Source of the DNA: Panaeolus papilionaceus
Taxonomy: Eukaryota > Basidiomycota > Agaricomycetes > Agaricales
Length of the DNA: 64,000 bases
Direction of reading: 5' to 3'
Assembly: GCA_015501605.1 (NCBI GenBank)
Contig: JADNRZ010000002.1
Span: 1,736,001 to 1,800,000, forward strand
In this document: positions 11,600-21,662 of the stretch, one piece after another
How the letters are laid out: each line of letters opens with the position of its first letter
How positions within the stretch are numbered: the first letter of the stretch is position 1
Made by a program: the position numbers and the translations under genes
Notes under the pieces: generated by a model
What the model was told of the DNA's origin: nothing
The model's database searches: none
What the model saw: only the letters and a program-made list of their open reading frames with translations

Positions 11600-12481
11600 A
11601 AAAAAGTAATATTTCCCCGAGCTCCCAAAAAGTATCAGAATCGATTCATTTCATCTGTCGGGTCCTCCTGGCTGAATTTGAACGAAATCTATCGAGCCGT
11701 TCCCCGGGAAATTACCATTTTAGGTTTTAGGCCCGACAATATGGCCGTTTTTGGGAAATAAAATAGATAAAATAATGAAATAATGCGGAATCGACTCCTT
11801 TCAAAGAATGCAACATGTCCCTCAAAAATCAGAGAAATTCAACGGCTGGTTGTCCCCAAAAAAAATGAAAAAATATTGAGTGATCTATGCCAATTATCTG
11901 TCAGAACGTTCACCATGGGTAAAAAAAAGATTAAACGCAACATCTCTGGGCTGAAGGTTTCATTGTGAGCTCAATCCTATCGAGATGGTAAGTGAATTAT
12001 ATTTAATTTATTCTCTTAATTACTAATCATATAAATACAGTATTGGGGATGGGCTAAATATTGCTATCGACAAGTTCCAAAAAAAACATTTGATGATGCA
12101 AAGCAAGCTGCTCATTCTGCTTTGAATGCATGTCCCGTCGACGTCATTCGACGATTTATCAACCGATCTTGGCGATTTATGGATGCTTAGCGCTTTGGTC
12201 TTTCAGGTCTAGCCACACTTTGGGCTGTTCGCAAGCAAAGGGGTCATCGCACTGTCTCCAGGTCTGCCATGATGCACCTTGATGCAGTCGTTGATCAGGC
12301 TCGTCGGGCTACTTAGTCATTTTTGTACCTTGAAATTTCGCTCAGATAGGTCGTTTTTTTGGCTAGCCCGAACCAACCGTGGGAAAAACTTCGGAGTTGT
12401 GTTTTTCGACGTATTTCATCAAACAGACCTCAATTGTGAAAAAATTAGGCCCAAAGTGCACTCCAGCGTGAGATATCAAAA

Positions 12482-12507
12482 TTGTCGTCTTTGATTGTCC
12501 GCTACTG
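12482..12507 (-). repeat. Right terminal inverted repeat of the Tc1/mariner element
   Basis: 26 bp, identical in inverted orientation to 11574-11599. Followed by TA. Confidence 0.93.
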
Positions 12508-12805
12508 TATAAGAAAAGAGTATTAAATACCCATTTTAACCTCGCTGAATAGCACCACATATTGTACTTGGAACAATTCTTGGTCATCTGGACATTAAAG
12601 TCAAATATCATTACTATTATACCTTTATAATTAAATATCTAGACATTGTGATCGAATCAAGTCATAAACTCCCACGACCTGGCATTCAACGCGTTGCAAA
12701 CTCTTCATAACATCTTATATTATAACGCACTTGCTTCTTCTACAATTCATTGCAATATCCATACAATCACCTCACCTTTATACCTAGATACACACTCGTA
12801 CAATC

Positions 12806-14971
12806 ATGGACGCAAATTTTCCTGTAGAAGATGTTGGTCGTCTTTCCATCATCCCTCTATCGATTTAACTTATGCACATCTCGCTTCATCTTCTAGATAG
12901 CACCGATCGCTATACTCATGGATGAACTTCGTTCTGAGGATGTACAGTTGCGCTTGAACGCGATCCACAGTATTCCAACAATTGCGCTCGCTCTTGGTCA
13001 CGATCGTGCTCGTGAAGAGTTAATCCCCTTCTTGCAGGACTCGGTTGACGATGAGGACGAGGTTCTTTTGGCACTCGCAGAGGAACTTGGAAGAAACTTT
13101 GAGCAGTATATTGGAGGAAAGGAGCATGCTCATATCCTTCTTGGGCCTCTTGAAAATCTTTCTGCTGTTGAAGAAACCCTTGTTCGCGAAAAGGTATGAT
13201 GGCGGTTGTCACTCTGATGCCTTGTAACTGAACTGAGGGATCTACCGTCAGGCTGCTGAATCCATCACAAAAGTTGCAAACGTCCTTTCTCAGTCTCAGA
13301 TCGAGCAATATTACATCCCATTGCTGAAGCGATTGTCACAAGGGGAATGGTTCACCTCGCGGACCTCGTCTGCTGCCCTCTACCCCGCCGTTTATGACAA
13401 AGTATCACCCGCAATCCAAGACGATCTGCGAAAGGGATTCACATCCCTTGGCTCAGATGACACACCAATGGTCAGGCGAGCAGCTGCAAAATGGCTTGGA
13501 GTAGGTCTTTTTATATACTCTACATATTTTTTTCGTTGATCATGTCCGCTTGATAGCCTTTGCTGGCCCTCTTTTCTCAGCAACACATCATAACCGATGG
13601 TCTCCCAATCTACCGCAAACTACAACAGGACGAACAGGACTCTGTGCGACTTTTGACTGTTGAGGACCTTATTGTTATCGCAAAACGCCTGACACCGCCC
13701 GAAGTCAAAGAGCAACTGCTAAGACAAATTAAGCAAAGTATAGGGGACAAAAGTTGGCGCGTTCGATATATGGCAGCCAACCACTTCAATGAGGTTTTTC
13801 TGTTTCATTCCCCACTTGAGTTCATCGTTAACGAGTGTTACTAGTTGTCTGAAGCTGTTGGTGTTGAAATCGTCCGAGAGGAGTTGATTGGACAGTATGT
13901 ACAACTCCTGAAAGACAATGAAGCAGAAGTCCGCTCTGCTGCTGCGTCACAAATTCCTGGTGAGCACAATACTCTTAGTGCTTCGCAAAATGCACCATCC
14001 TGACCATCTTTAGGCTTTTCCAAGCTCCTCGATAAAGAAGTCATCCTTGCCCGCATTGTGCCTTGCGTGCGCGACCTGTCCCAAGATACCTCACAGCATG
14101 TTCGTGCTGCTCTCGCCAACCAAATCAGTGGTCTGGCACCCTTGCTGGGCAAGGATGTGACAATCGAGCATCTTCTACCCCTTTTCTTGCATCTCCTGAA
14201 GGACGACTTCCCAGAGGTTAGATTGAACATCATCAGCAAGTTGGAGACCGTAAACACCGGTATGGAATTTCACCACACAATTATGCATATATTAAGACGT
14301 TTGGATAGTTATCGGTATCGAGCTACTCTCTGAAAGCCTTCTTCCCGCAATTGTGGAGTTGGCTGAAGACAAGTCGTGGCGTGTTCGCCAAGCAATTATC
14401 GAGTATATACCCCTACTTTCGAATCAACTTGGAAAACCTTTCTTTGACGAACAACTTGGAAACCTTTGCATGTCATGGTTGGGAGATACTGTGTACAGCA
14501 TTCGCGAGGCAGCGACGGTCAACCTGAAGAAATTGACGGAAGTGTTTGGTGTGGATTGGGCACGTGTTGCTATTGTGCCAAAGGTGGTTGGAATGGGATC
14601 GCATCCCAATTACCTGTTCAGAATGACAACTGTTCAGGCCATTACCGTACGTTGTTCAACATCAACAGTCCCTTGTACAATTCTGATCACCTGGTTAGAC
14701 CATTGCGCCATCCCTCAGCCTTGAAATCGTACGCTCCGATGTAATTGGCCCACTTTTAGAGCTCGCTAAAGACCCCATCCCGAACATCCGCTTCAATGTG
14801 GGCAAGGCACTAGAGGTTATGCTCGTCGCATTTGGTAATACACCCGAGGGTCGCGCTTTCATCCAAGACTGGATCTCACCAACCTTGGAGCGCCAGAAAA
14901 ACGACATGGACGCCGATGTTCGTTATTTTGCTAGTCGGGCTCTCGCAAAAGTAGCGGCACCAAGCTCATAG
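12806..14971 (+). CDS. TPD3: Protein phosphatase 2A scaffold subunit A (PR65/Tpd3/Paa1)
   Basis: HEAT-repeat scaffold that joins the PP2A catalytic and regulatory B subunits. Exon 1 (12806-12832, nine codons) is followed by a 64-nt intron and '[20 protein letters not shown]', the conserved N-terminus of the family. Repeats continue with '[14 protein letters not shown]', '[10 protein letters not shown]', '[12 protein letters not shown]', '[17 protein letters not shown]', '[14 protein letters not shown]', '[12 protein letters not shown]', '[17 protein letters not shown]', '[17 protein letters not shown]', '[14 protein letters not shown]' and '[14 protein letters not shown]', ending '[11 protein letters not shown]'. 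About nine exons and about 580-590 residues, the usual length for fifteen HEAT repeats. The boundary of the exon after about 13500 is the least certain. No lesion seen. The Tc1 element upstream ends about 300 bp before the start. Confidence 0.95.
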
Positions 14972-16045
14972 ATAATTGGGACTGCTCAAAGTATTACATC
15001 ACGATTGCATTGGATATGTTGAAAACTGTGTCATTTAGTTTCCCTGTGGTTTTCATAGTAACGCATTTTATAATCCCTTCATCTGCTCCGGTTACTTGAC
15101 GAAATATTCTAACTACGAAATATATGAATCAGATGATAGGATGCTTAATGTTCGTGTTAGATGGAATTTGACAACCAAGTTCTCTGTATGTGAAAACCGA
15201 AGCCTATCAAAATTCAAAATGTGTCTACACTGTCAAGAATTTATCTATGCAAGACAATGTGTGACTGTGATACTCTCGATGATCTTATATTGTACGCAGA
15301 CTTGCAAATTGTGTTTTGATACAAAGAGCGGGTCTCCACCTGAAGTTAAGGATACCTATCTCTTGAAAAACGTGAGAAAATTAACCCTGTAAGCTTAGCT
15401 GAAATATATTCGCACTCGAGAGCAACAAAAATGACGTACAGGACTGAAAGACATCTGTCGTGTGGTGTGAACAAAGCTCCCACACTGGAGGAAAGGAGGA
15501 TAAGGATCTGTTGTCGGAAGTCGAGATGCTCTGATCGGAAAGTTGATGGCAAAGGTGGGAATTGAATGGGAGCACGAGGTCGGTCCATGAAGATTTCAAA
15601 AAATCTCTCGCTAAATCTTTCGCCTAACTATACAACTTCCGGTTCGATAAACCCATTTTATTTCCATGTACTCTTGAAAGGTATGCAGAGTGGAACAGGC
15701 TACTGAAGAGTATCAATTTATAGGTTTAGAATAATTGCGGAAGAAGAACGGAAAGATTGAGTAACAATACAAGAAGAATAAGAAAGGTGAACAGGGGCAC
15801 ACTACTGTTGCCATGGTCGGATGGTCTGTCATGGTTAAGCATTCACTGCTTAATGGGCTTGTGCCGGCATGCGCTTCCGGAGTATAAAGACTTTGGCGGC
15901 TAAGATTCTAAACGACCCACATTTTTCTTGCTCTTCGTTTGCAACGAACATTTAGTCTTGCGCTTTTGCGTCCCCTCATTCTTTTGTACTAGCCATTCTT
16001 TACTGACTCGATTCACGACTCTTTCCCTGTTATCTTTCTTTCACT
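14972..16045. other. Intergenic, no convincing gene
   Basis: About 1.07 kb between the PP2A scaffold stop and the PriA-like start. A minus-strand open frame at about 15346-15588 ('PRAPIQFPPLPSTF', 'QQILILLSSSV') looks mildly protein-like but has no start-to-stop gene structure I can defend. The right end contains the PriA promoter. Confidence 0.5.
15883..15888 (+). promoter_or_regulatory. TATA box of the PriA-like gene
   Basis: TATAAA lies about 158 bp before the start codon at 16046 and is followed by pyrimidine-rich sequence. The spacing fits a TATA-driven, strongly expressed fungal gene with a leader of about 120 nt. Confidence 0.55.
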
Positions 16046-16891
16046 ATGCAAATTCGCGCCGTCATCGCTGTCCTCATCGCAGCAGCTCCTTTTGCTGCAG
16101 CCACCTTCCCGAAGGGTAATCTCAACAACTGTCCTTCAAACGAGTTCCGGTAAGTACAAAATCCTCTTAAAATTTTATTTTTTATTTTTCATTCCTTGAC
16201 GTTACATCTCAGTTTCGGTTCTTGGTGTTTGCCCAAAGGAGGTCCCCCTAAGGAGCAAACCCCCCCTCCCCCGAAGGGTAGCAACTGCCCCCCTACTCAA
16301 TGGTACTGGAACAAGGGCAAAGGATGCTGCACTCCCCGTAACCAACCACCTGCTAATCCACCTCCTCCACAATGTCCCAAAGATTGGCAATGGAATGCGG
16401 TCACCAACAAGTGTGATCCTTGCCCTACCCCCCCAACCAAGCCTCCCCCTACACCCTCGAATAAGCCTGGTGAACACAGTCCCCCCAAGTCTGGCTATCC
16501 AGGATATCCAGGTCATCCGGGACCTGTCAAGCCTCCTGGTCAATTCCGGCCCTATGGTCATAACAAGCGTGCCAATACCAAATCTCGTGTTTCTCTCTGC
16601 CCTACTGGTCTTGATGCTTGCCCAATTTCACAACTGGTTAACGATTACGAGTGTCTCGATACCGCCGTCGAGCTCGAGTCATGTGGTGGATGCGCTTCTT
16701 TGGGACAAGGTCAAGATTGCACTCAGATTGAAGGGGCGTGGAATGTTGGATGTGAACAAGGGACCTGCGTTGGTGCGTTTCAAATCAATTTTTTCTTTGT
16801 AATTGTTTCTGACTTGCTTTCGTGCCTAGTCCTTACATGTGCTGGCGGTTTCTCACTTTCCGCTGATCGCAAGACTTGTGTACCCCTTTAA
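16046..16891 (+). CDS. PriA-like / CPL1-like cysteine-rich secreted protein
   Basis: The start codon opens a signal peptide ('MQIRAVIAVLIAAAPFAAA'). Three exons (16046-16149, 16213-16772, 16830-16891) give about 240 residues. The middle is a Pro/Gly-rich, Cys-bearing linker with two repeated 'CPP.QWYWN' / 'CPKDWQWN' units and a 'GYPGYPGHPGP' stretch. The C-terminal third is the Cys-rich domain shared by Lentinula PriA and Cryptococcus Cpl1: 'CPTGLDACPIS', 'YECLDTAVELESCGGC', 'DCTQIEGAWNVGCEQGTC', 'VLTCAGGFSLSADRKTCV'. PriA is abundant in mushroom primordia; its molecular role is not settled. Secretion is supported by the signal peptide and the even Cys spacing. Downstream is another secreted-protein gene in the same orientation. 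Confidence 0.88.
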
Positions 16892-17513
16892 AAACACATT
16901 GCACATGGGCCCTTTTCCACTTTGATCACTCTACGGCGCACTCTTTTCGCTGGTTTTCTTTTTTGGACAATTAGATATCAGGACATTTTTCTCTCCTACG
17001 CAACAACATCAACTATTCCTTCACACCCACGCTGTTATTTTTCTATCGGGATATTTCTTGTTGTTGTTGTTTATACTTTATGTCTCTGTTGCTTATTTCA
17101 CCGTGTTGTTGCATATCAGCACATTGGTCTCCGCAATTGCTTGCCTATTCTTCTCGGGACCATCTAACCTTTCAGCGGATTGTCGGACAATTTTCTCATT
17201 AATACCTTCAAGAGCTTATGTCTCTTCTACCTCGATATCTTCTCCATGCCGTATGCTTTACAATTTCAATCATTTTTCGGTTGACACCGCAGCTCTTGTG
17301 GCTATTTTTATTTCTCGATCTGTGTTGAATATAAAGAATACCAAACATTGGCGTGGCTCAAAAATGGGAATCTAGAAAGAAATGACATCTTGTTACTTTT
17401 GCGTTACCCCCTATCAGCTGCGCTTTTCGGTTCCTCCGTACTTGCACCGACTTCCCCTCGCGCGAGCCGCGATTAATTTCAGATACTCTAATATTCGTCG
17501 CTCCTTGAACAAT
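16892..17513. other. Intergenic, T-rich
   Basis: About 620 bp between two secreted-protein genes. Strongly T-rich on the plus strand at the left, as expected of a 3' UTR. A TATAAA at 17330-17335 lies about 180 bp before the next start codon. No gene seen. Confidence 0.45.
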
Positions 17514-18377
17514 ATGTCGCCGTGTCCTCGCCCTTGGTGCCTGTCATCCAAAATGCTAGCCTTCCTGGGTCTGGTGATGTTACTCTCGGCGACGATGACG
17601 GTGGCGACGCCGATCCCGCTGCCCCTGGCTTTGATGCTTGCCGACTACTCGCTCAGACCTTCTATTGCGAATCGCTCGAGCCATCTTGTGCAGAGGGGCT
17701 CAATACGAGGGCCTTTGGAATTTATACCCAAACTCGCTGGCTTGAGTACTCTAGTGAAAAAGACGGTTGATGGGGATGACCCCTTCTCAGTGTTAAGCCA
17801 TCACTATAGCGAGGCGAGTAAACACGCGGAAAAAATCAGTGAGAGCGACGATCGCCTTTGTCCAAAACTCCCTAATGACCTTCTGAAGAATCCTTGTCGG
17901 CCCACTCGACTAGCGTTGGCGAGGACGACCTTGACTATCAGCGGGACTATGCCACCGCTCTAAGCGGTTTCAGTGACAACATAGACGCCTTTCAGGTTGC
18001 ATACGCCGCCACTACATCAGACAAGGGACTGGCCAATTATGATCGAACTAACGATATTGAAACTTTGGTCAAACAAATTGTCAATTTGTTGAAGAATGTT
18101 CTCTCGTCGACAGATAATCTTGTTTACAATCTCCCAATCGTCGGCCCCATTGTCGGACCTAGTGAGTGTTTCAATGCAATTACAAATTGTTCAAGACCCT
18201 GAAAAAGGCTCAGTTCTGTATCAAATCAAGTGTGCCATCGACCAAATACTGGATAGTACCGAGGATGCGACGGATGGCACGGTGAATACCCTCCAACCAC
18301 TCCTGGCAGGGGTCTTGGGGAAGGCCGTGTCGGCCACCTGCAGATCGGGCGTTATGCTAGCGGGACTTTGCATATAG
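17514..18377 (+). CDS. Secreted protein of unknown function
   Basis: I propose three exons: 17514-17817, 17889-18161 and 18214-18377, with a 71-nt and a 52-nt intron. The start could be at 17514 or at the second ATG near 17550; both place 'LAFLGLVMLLSATMTVATP' as a signal peptide. The body is polar and helical ('LDYQRDYATALSGFSDNID', 'IETLVKQIVNLLKNVLSS'). The third exon has 'LYQIKCAIDQILDSTED' and ends with two further Cys ('SATCRSGVMLAGLCI'). The C-terminal pattern resembles a family of small mushroom secreted proteins but I cannot name it. The first intron is inferred mainly because the frame changes and both flanks look coding; a frameshifted pseudogene is the alternative. Confidence 0.5.
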
Positions 18378-18881
18378 TCGGATATCTTGAGTTTGTTTGA
18401 ATTGTGACTCTCTGCACTATGTCTATTTACGTTGCCTCCTTGCGTTGACGCATGTGACACTTGTATCCACTATCTTCGCATGTTCACTAATACTATCAGC
18501 AAAGCTGCAAGCAATATCACTTCCTATAGCTGTTTTGTAATTGATACGTCGTTAATTCTTCTCATCTTTTTTTTCCACTTCTACTTGAGCGAGTCTACTT
18601 GAACAAGAGCAAAGCTTTGTGCTGATCTATGATATGTACATAGTCGAGAGGAAATTAAGCGCTGCCCTTCCCTCCATTCGCGTCTTACGTAAGCTTCAAA
18701 TATTCGGAAGTTACCGCATAACTGTGCAGTTTTTGCCCAGCCACCGTTCTCGTCTCTTGCAGCATTGCTTGTCTATATCGCGGGCAGCGACGACGATTGA
18801 CCTCAAGACACGGTGAGTAACGATAAATTCTATATTATGTTTTCCTAAATGATCATTAGTCTCGAATTTTAGGCTCTCAAA
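18378..18881. other. Intergenic with eS24 promoter and leader
   Basis: About 500 bp. A probable leader intron for the ribosomal protein gene lies at about 18813-18872 (GTGAGT...TTTTAG), followed by nine bases and the start codon. A pyrimidine-rich stretch precedes it. No other gene seen. Confidence 0.45.
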
Positions 18882-19571
18882 ATGGTGAGTTAGGACTTTG
18901 TACCTATCTTTTGCCATGCAGGGGAAGGAAGGCAGATGAGGCTCCAAGACAGTTGATATCTTGATGATACATTTTATTGGACGATGAAATCTAGCTGATT
19001 CCTGCTGCTGGCCAACGTATGGTGAACTTGTGCTGATCGACCTGATTATAGGCCGACTCAGCACCTATTACCCTCCGCACCCGTAAATTCATCACCAACC
19101 GTCTCCTCGCTCGTCGCCAATTCGTCGTTGACATCCTCCACCCCAACCGCCCCAATGTCTCAAGAGCTGATCTCCAGGAGAAGCTCGCTGCACTCTACAA
19201 GACCGACAAGAACCGCGTCGTTACCTTCGGTCTGCGTACGCATTTTGGTGGTGGACGAAGCACTGGTTTTGCTTTGATCTATGACAGCGAGGAGGCACAG
19301 AAGAAATTCGAGCCTAAGTACCGTCTTGTCAGGGTGCGGTTACTTTCTATCATTGTGCTTGTTACGATGGTCCTGATGATATTGCATTTAGTCTGGCCTT
19401 GCCACCAAGGTCGACAAGGCCTCCCGCAAGTTGAGGAAGGAGCGCAAGAACCGCGCGAAGAAGGTTCGTTTCTTGACTGCTAGACACTACTGATTTAAAC
19501 TCAAATAACATTTGTAGTTCCGCGGCACAAAAAAGGTCAAGGCCGCAGAGCCCCCCAAGAAGGGCAAGTAG
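18882..19571 (+). CDS. RPS24: 40S ribosomal protein eS24
   Basis: Structural protein of the small ribosomal subunit. Exon 1 is only the start codon (18882-18884); exon 2 (19052-19333) reads '[19 protein letters not shown]', '[14 protein letters not shown]' and '[19 protein letters not shown]'. Exon 3 (19392-19463) and exon 4 (19518-19571) give a Lys-rich tail ending 'PPKKGK'. About 136 residues, standard length. A single-codon first exon is common in fungal ribosomal-protein genes, and long early introns often affect their expression. Confidence 0.96.
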
Positions 19572-19822
19572 GGGATGGGCGTGTCTTTGTACCTTTATCA
19601 AAAGCATATCTCGTCATTTACCTCGTCGCACCTCGATACGCATACGCCTGTTCTTATGATAATATTATGCATATGCCCAGGATGATGCCTTTCCGTCTAT
19701 TAATGCTACACAGCAAATAGATTAATCCCAATGCTGAAAATACTTCAAAAACATCTACTAAAGTATGATAAGGGTATAAAAGTGTATGAATGCTAATGAT
19801 CAAATAAGGCGGCATAACGTTG

Positions 19823-21411
19823 TTAGAAACCAGACTTTTTATGAATAATATCTGGGTCTTCTTGATACTCCTCGGCAGAAACCCACATCTAATGAGGTCA
19901 AAGGATTTAAATAAAGTAAAAATAAGAGCCTCAAAGTACATACTTTCTTGAAGGTACTGAGACCAGCCAAGATTGAGCCTCCAATCCATGTTGAATACTT
20001 TCTTTCAGGGGGCGCATAAATCTTGATTTTAACATCCTTTAGTGCAAGCTTCTTAACTTCATTGAGAAGACGGTCGCCAAAGCCTACCACCAGAATGAGT
20101 AAGGCGTATAGAGATCTTTTATTTGTCATACCTTTGCATAGGGTGCTTCCGCCGCTAAGCACAATATTGGAGAAGAGGCTTTTTCTAAGATCCAGATCTA
20201 CGCGGTTAATGGAATCTACGACGACTTGATGCACTCCAGCATATTCCTGGCCAATCAGTTCGGGATTGAAGAGGATCTCAGGCGCACGGAAACGTTCAAG
20301 ACCAAGCTATGTAATGAGTGGTATGAATGAGCACCATGGAAAATCTCGATACTAATCGAAGCCCATACTTGAACAACATTTCCATCAGGAAGTCGGAATT
20401 CCTCTACTCTGCCGAGGGTGTCCTTTTCTTCCTTGGCTGGATTGAGGGCAACGTAGCAGCATTTCTCTTTCATTGTTCGGACAACCTCGCGTTCTGCTGT
20501 CGTGTGCAGATGGTGCCCGGACTTACGAAGCAGTAGTTGTAGATGATCAGTAACATCCCTGGATAACGTTGAGAGATGGATGTGGAAGACGGATTTGGAT
20601 ATGATGGTTACCTTCCTGCAACGTCTACTCGACGAATTGCGTGTGGCATTGAAAAGCCTTCAAAAACAGGCACAGCGTGTGTGACGCCATCACCTGAATC
20701 TAATACAATACCCGTAGTCCGTCCAGATGAATATCTGAAGGGGTTCAAGTCAATAAGATAAACACTCGGTCGAAAGGGGACCTACAGTGACAATACGGCT
20801 TGCACAGAGGTGAACATCGCGGGGACATTGAAGGTATCGAAGAATATTTGGGCAGCCACATCTCTGTTAGTCCGAGGATTGAGAGGTGCCTCGGTCAATA
20901 GGACGGGATGCTGGTGTCATAGAACGTTAGGATATTTAGTTTCAAAAAAAGGTTATAAACGAAGCACCTCTTCGCTCAGGGTTCCAAGCTCCTCAGCGTA
21001 GACCCAATTCCATATCCGCTCCATATCATCCCAATCTGTTACTATGCCATGTTCCATGGGATATTGGATCTTCAGCAGCCCTCTGAATTCTTGAGCACGA
21101 CGACCTATGAAGACATCTCCTTCTAGTGCGCCAGCCATAACTCGCACATGTTTAGGTCGTCCTACACTTTGGACGTGATTTTGATAAATTTAAGCGCGTA
21201 TTCAAAGAGAAATAGATGTAGCTTACAATGAAGGGAAGAAACATTTAGGGTGATCCTGCCCAGCGAAACCAGCTTTGATTGTGCCAGAACCCTTTATATA
21301 AAAGAAGGAAATTAAATTTAATAGTCAAGAAAAGTGGGATGGAAATGGGATGCATACATTGTCAATAACAACTGGTTGATTAGTTAGAACATCATCATAT
21401 TCACCAGACAT
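19823..21411 (-). CDS. ARP1: Actin-related protein Arp1 (centractin)
   Basis: Forms the short actin-like filament at the core of dynactin, the activator of cytoplasmic dynein. Begins '[18 protein letters not shown]' and continues '[16 protein letters not shown]', the phosphate-binding loop of the actin fold. Then '[17 protein letters not shown]', '[19 protein letters not shown]', '[16 protein letters not shown]', '[16 protein letters not shown]', '[12 protein letters not shown]', '[19 protein letters not shown]' and '[19 protein letters not shown]', ending 'DIIHKKSGF'. The divergences from actin match centractin rather than actin or Arp2/3. About ten short exons. Head-to-head with the RasGEF gene across 251 bp; tail-to-tail with eS24. 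Confidence 0.94.
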
Positions 21412-21662
21412 GATGGTGAATTAAAAAGAAACAGAATTGAAAGAAAAAGAAAGGAAGTAGTAGTAGTAGCAGTTAAGAGTTAAGATTGAAGACGCGTCTA
21501 GCAAGTAAATGATGATTGAATAATACATACACAAGTAACATCAGGAACTTAAATTCGTTGTCACTTCCTTACATTTAGCTCTCATCTTGACCTAGCTCAG
21601 GTTGCAACATTTCAACAAAACTCTGGCAACATCTTAAAGGAATTAAAAGACATTACGGTTTA
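21412..21662. promoter_or_regulatory. Divergent promoter region of ARP1 and the RasGEF gene
   Basis: 251 bp between two opposed start codons. Contains an A/G-rich tract with a short TAG microsatellite (about 21458-21472). Single control elements cannot be assigned from sequence alone. Confidence 0.5.

Larger units (their letters stand above)
11572..12509 (+). mobile_element. Tc1/mariner DNA transposon, internally deleted, with TA target duplication
   Basis: Perfect 26-bp terminal inverted repeats occupy 11574-11599 and 12482-12507 and begin CAGTAGCGGACAATC. Each is flanked by a TA dinucleotide (11572-11573 and 12508-12509), the target duplication of Tc1/mariner elements. The interior keeps only the 3' part of a DDE transposase on the plus strand: 'FHCELNPIEM' (11958-11987, carrying the catalytic Glu), a 53-nt intron (11988-12040), then 'YWGWAKYCYRQV', 'DVIRRFINRSWRFMDA' and 'WAVRKQRGHRTVS', ending at 12316. 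An in-frame TAG at 12188-12190 and a TGA just before 'FHCE' show decay; the Asp motifs and DNA-binding half are absent. At 934 bp it cannot be autonomous. The perfect ends suggest fairly recent movement, probably driven by a transposase elsewhere. Confidence 0.9.

Noticed and set aside
15346..15599. Minus-strand frames of 72-80 codons between PP2A-A and the PriA-like gene
   Set aside because: Somewhat protein-like, but no exon chain, no recognisable domain and no termination or promoter context.
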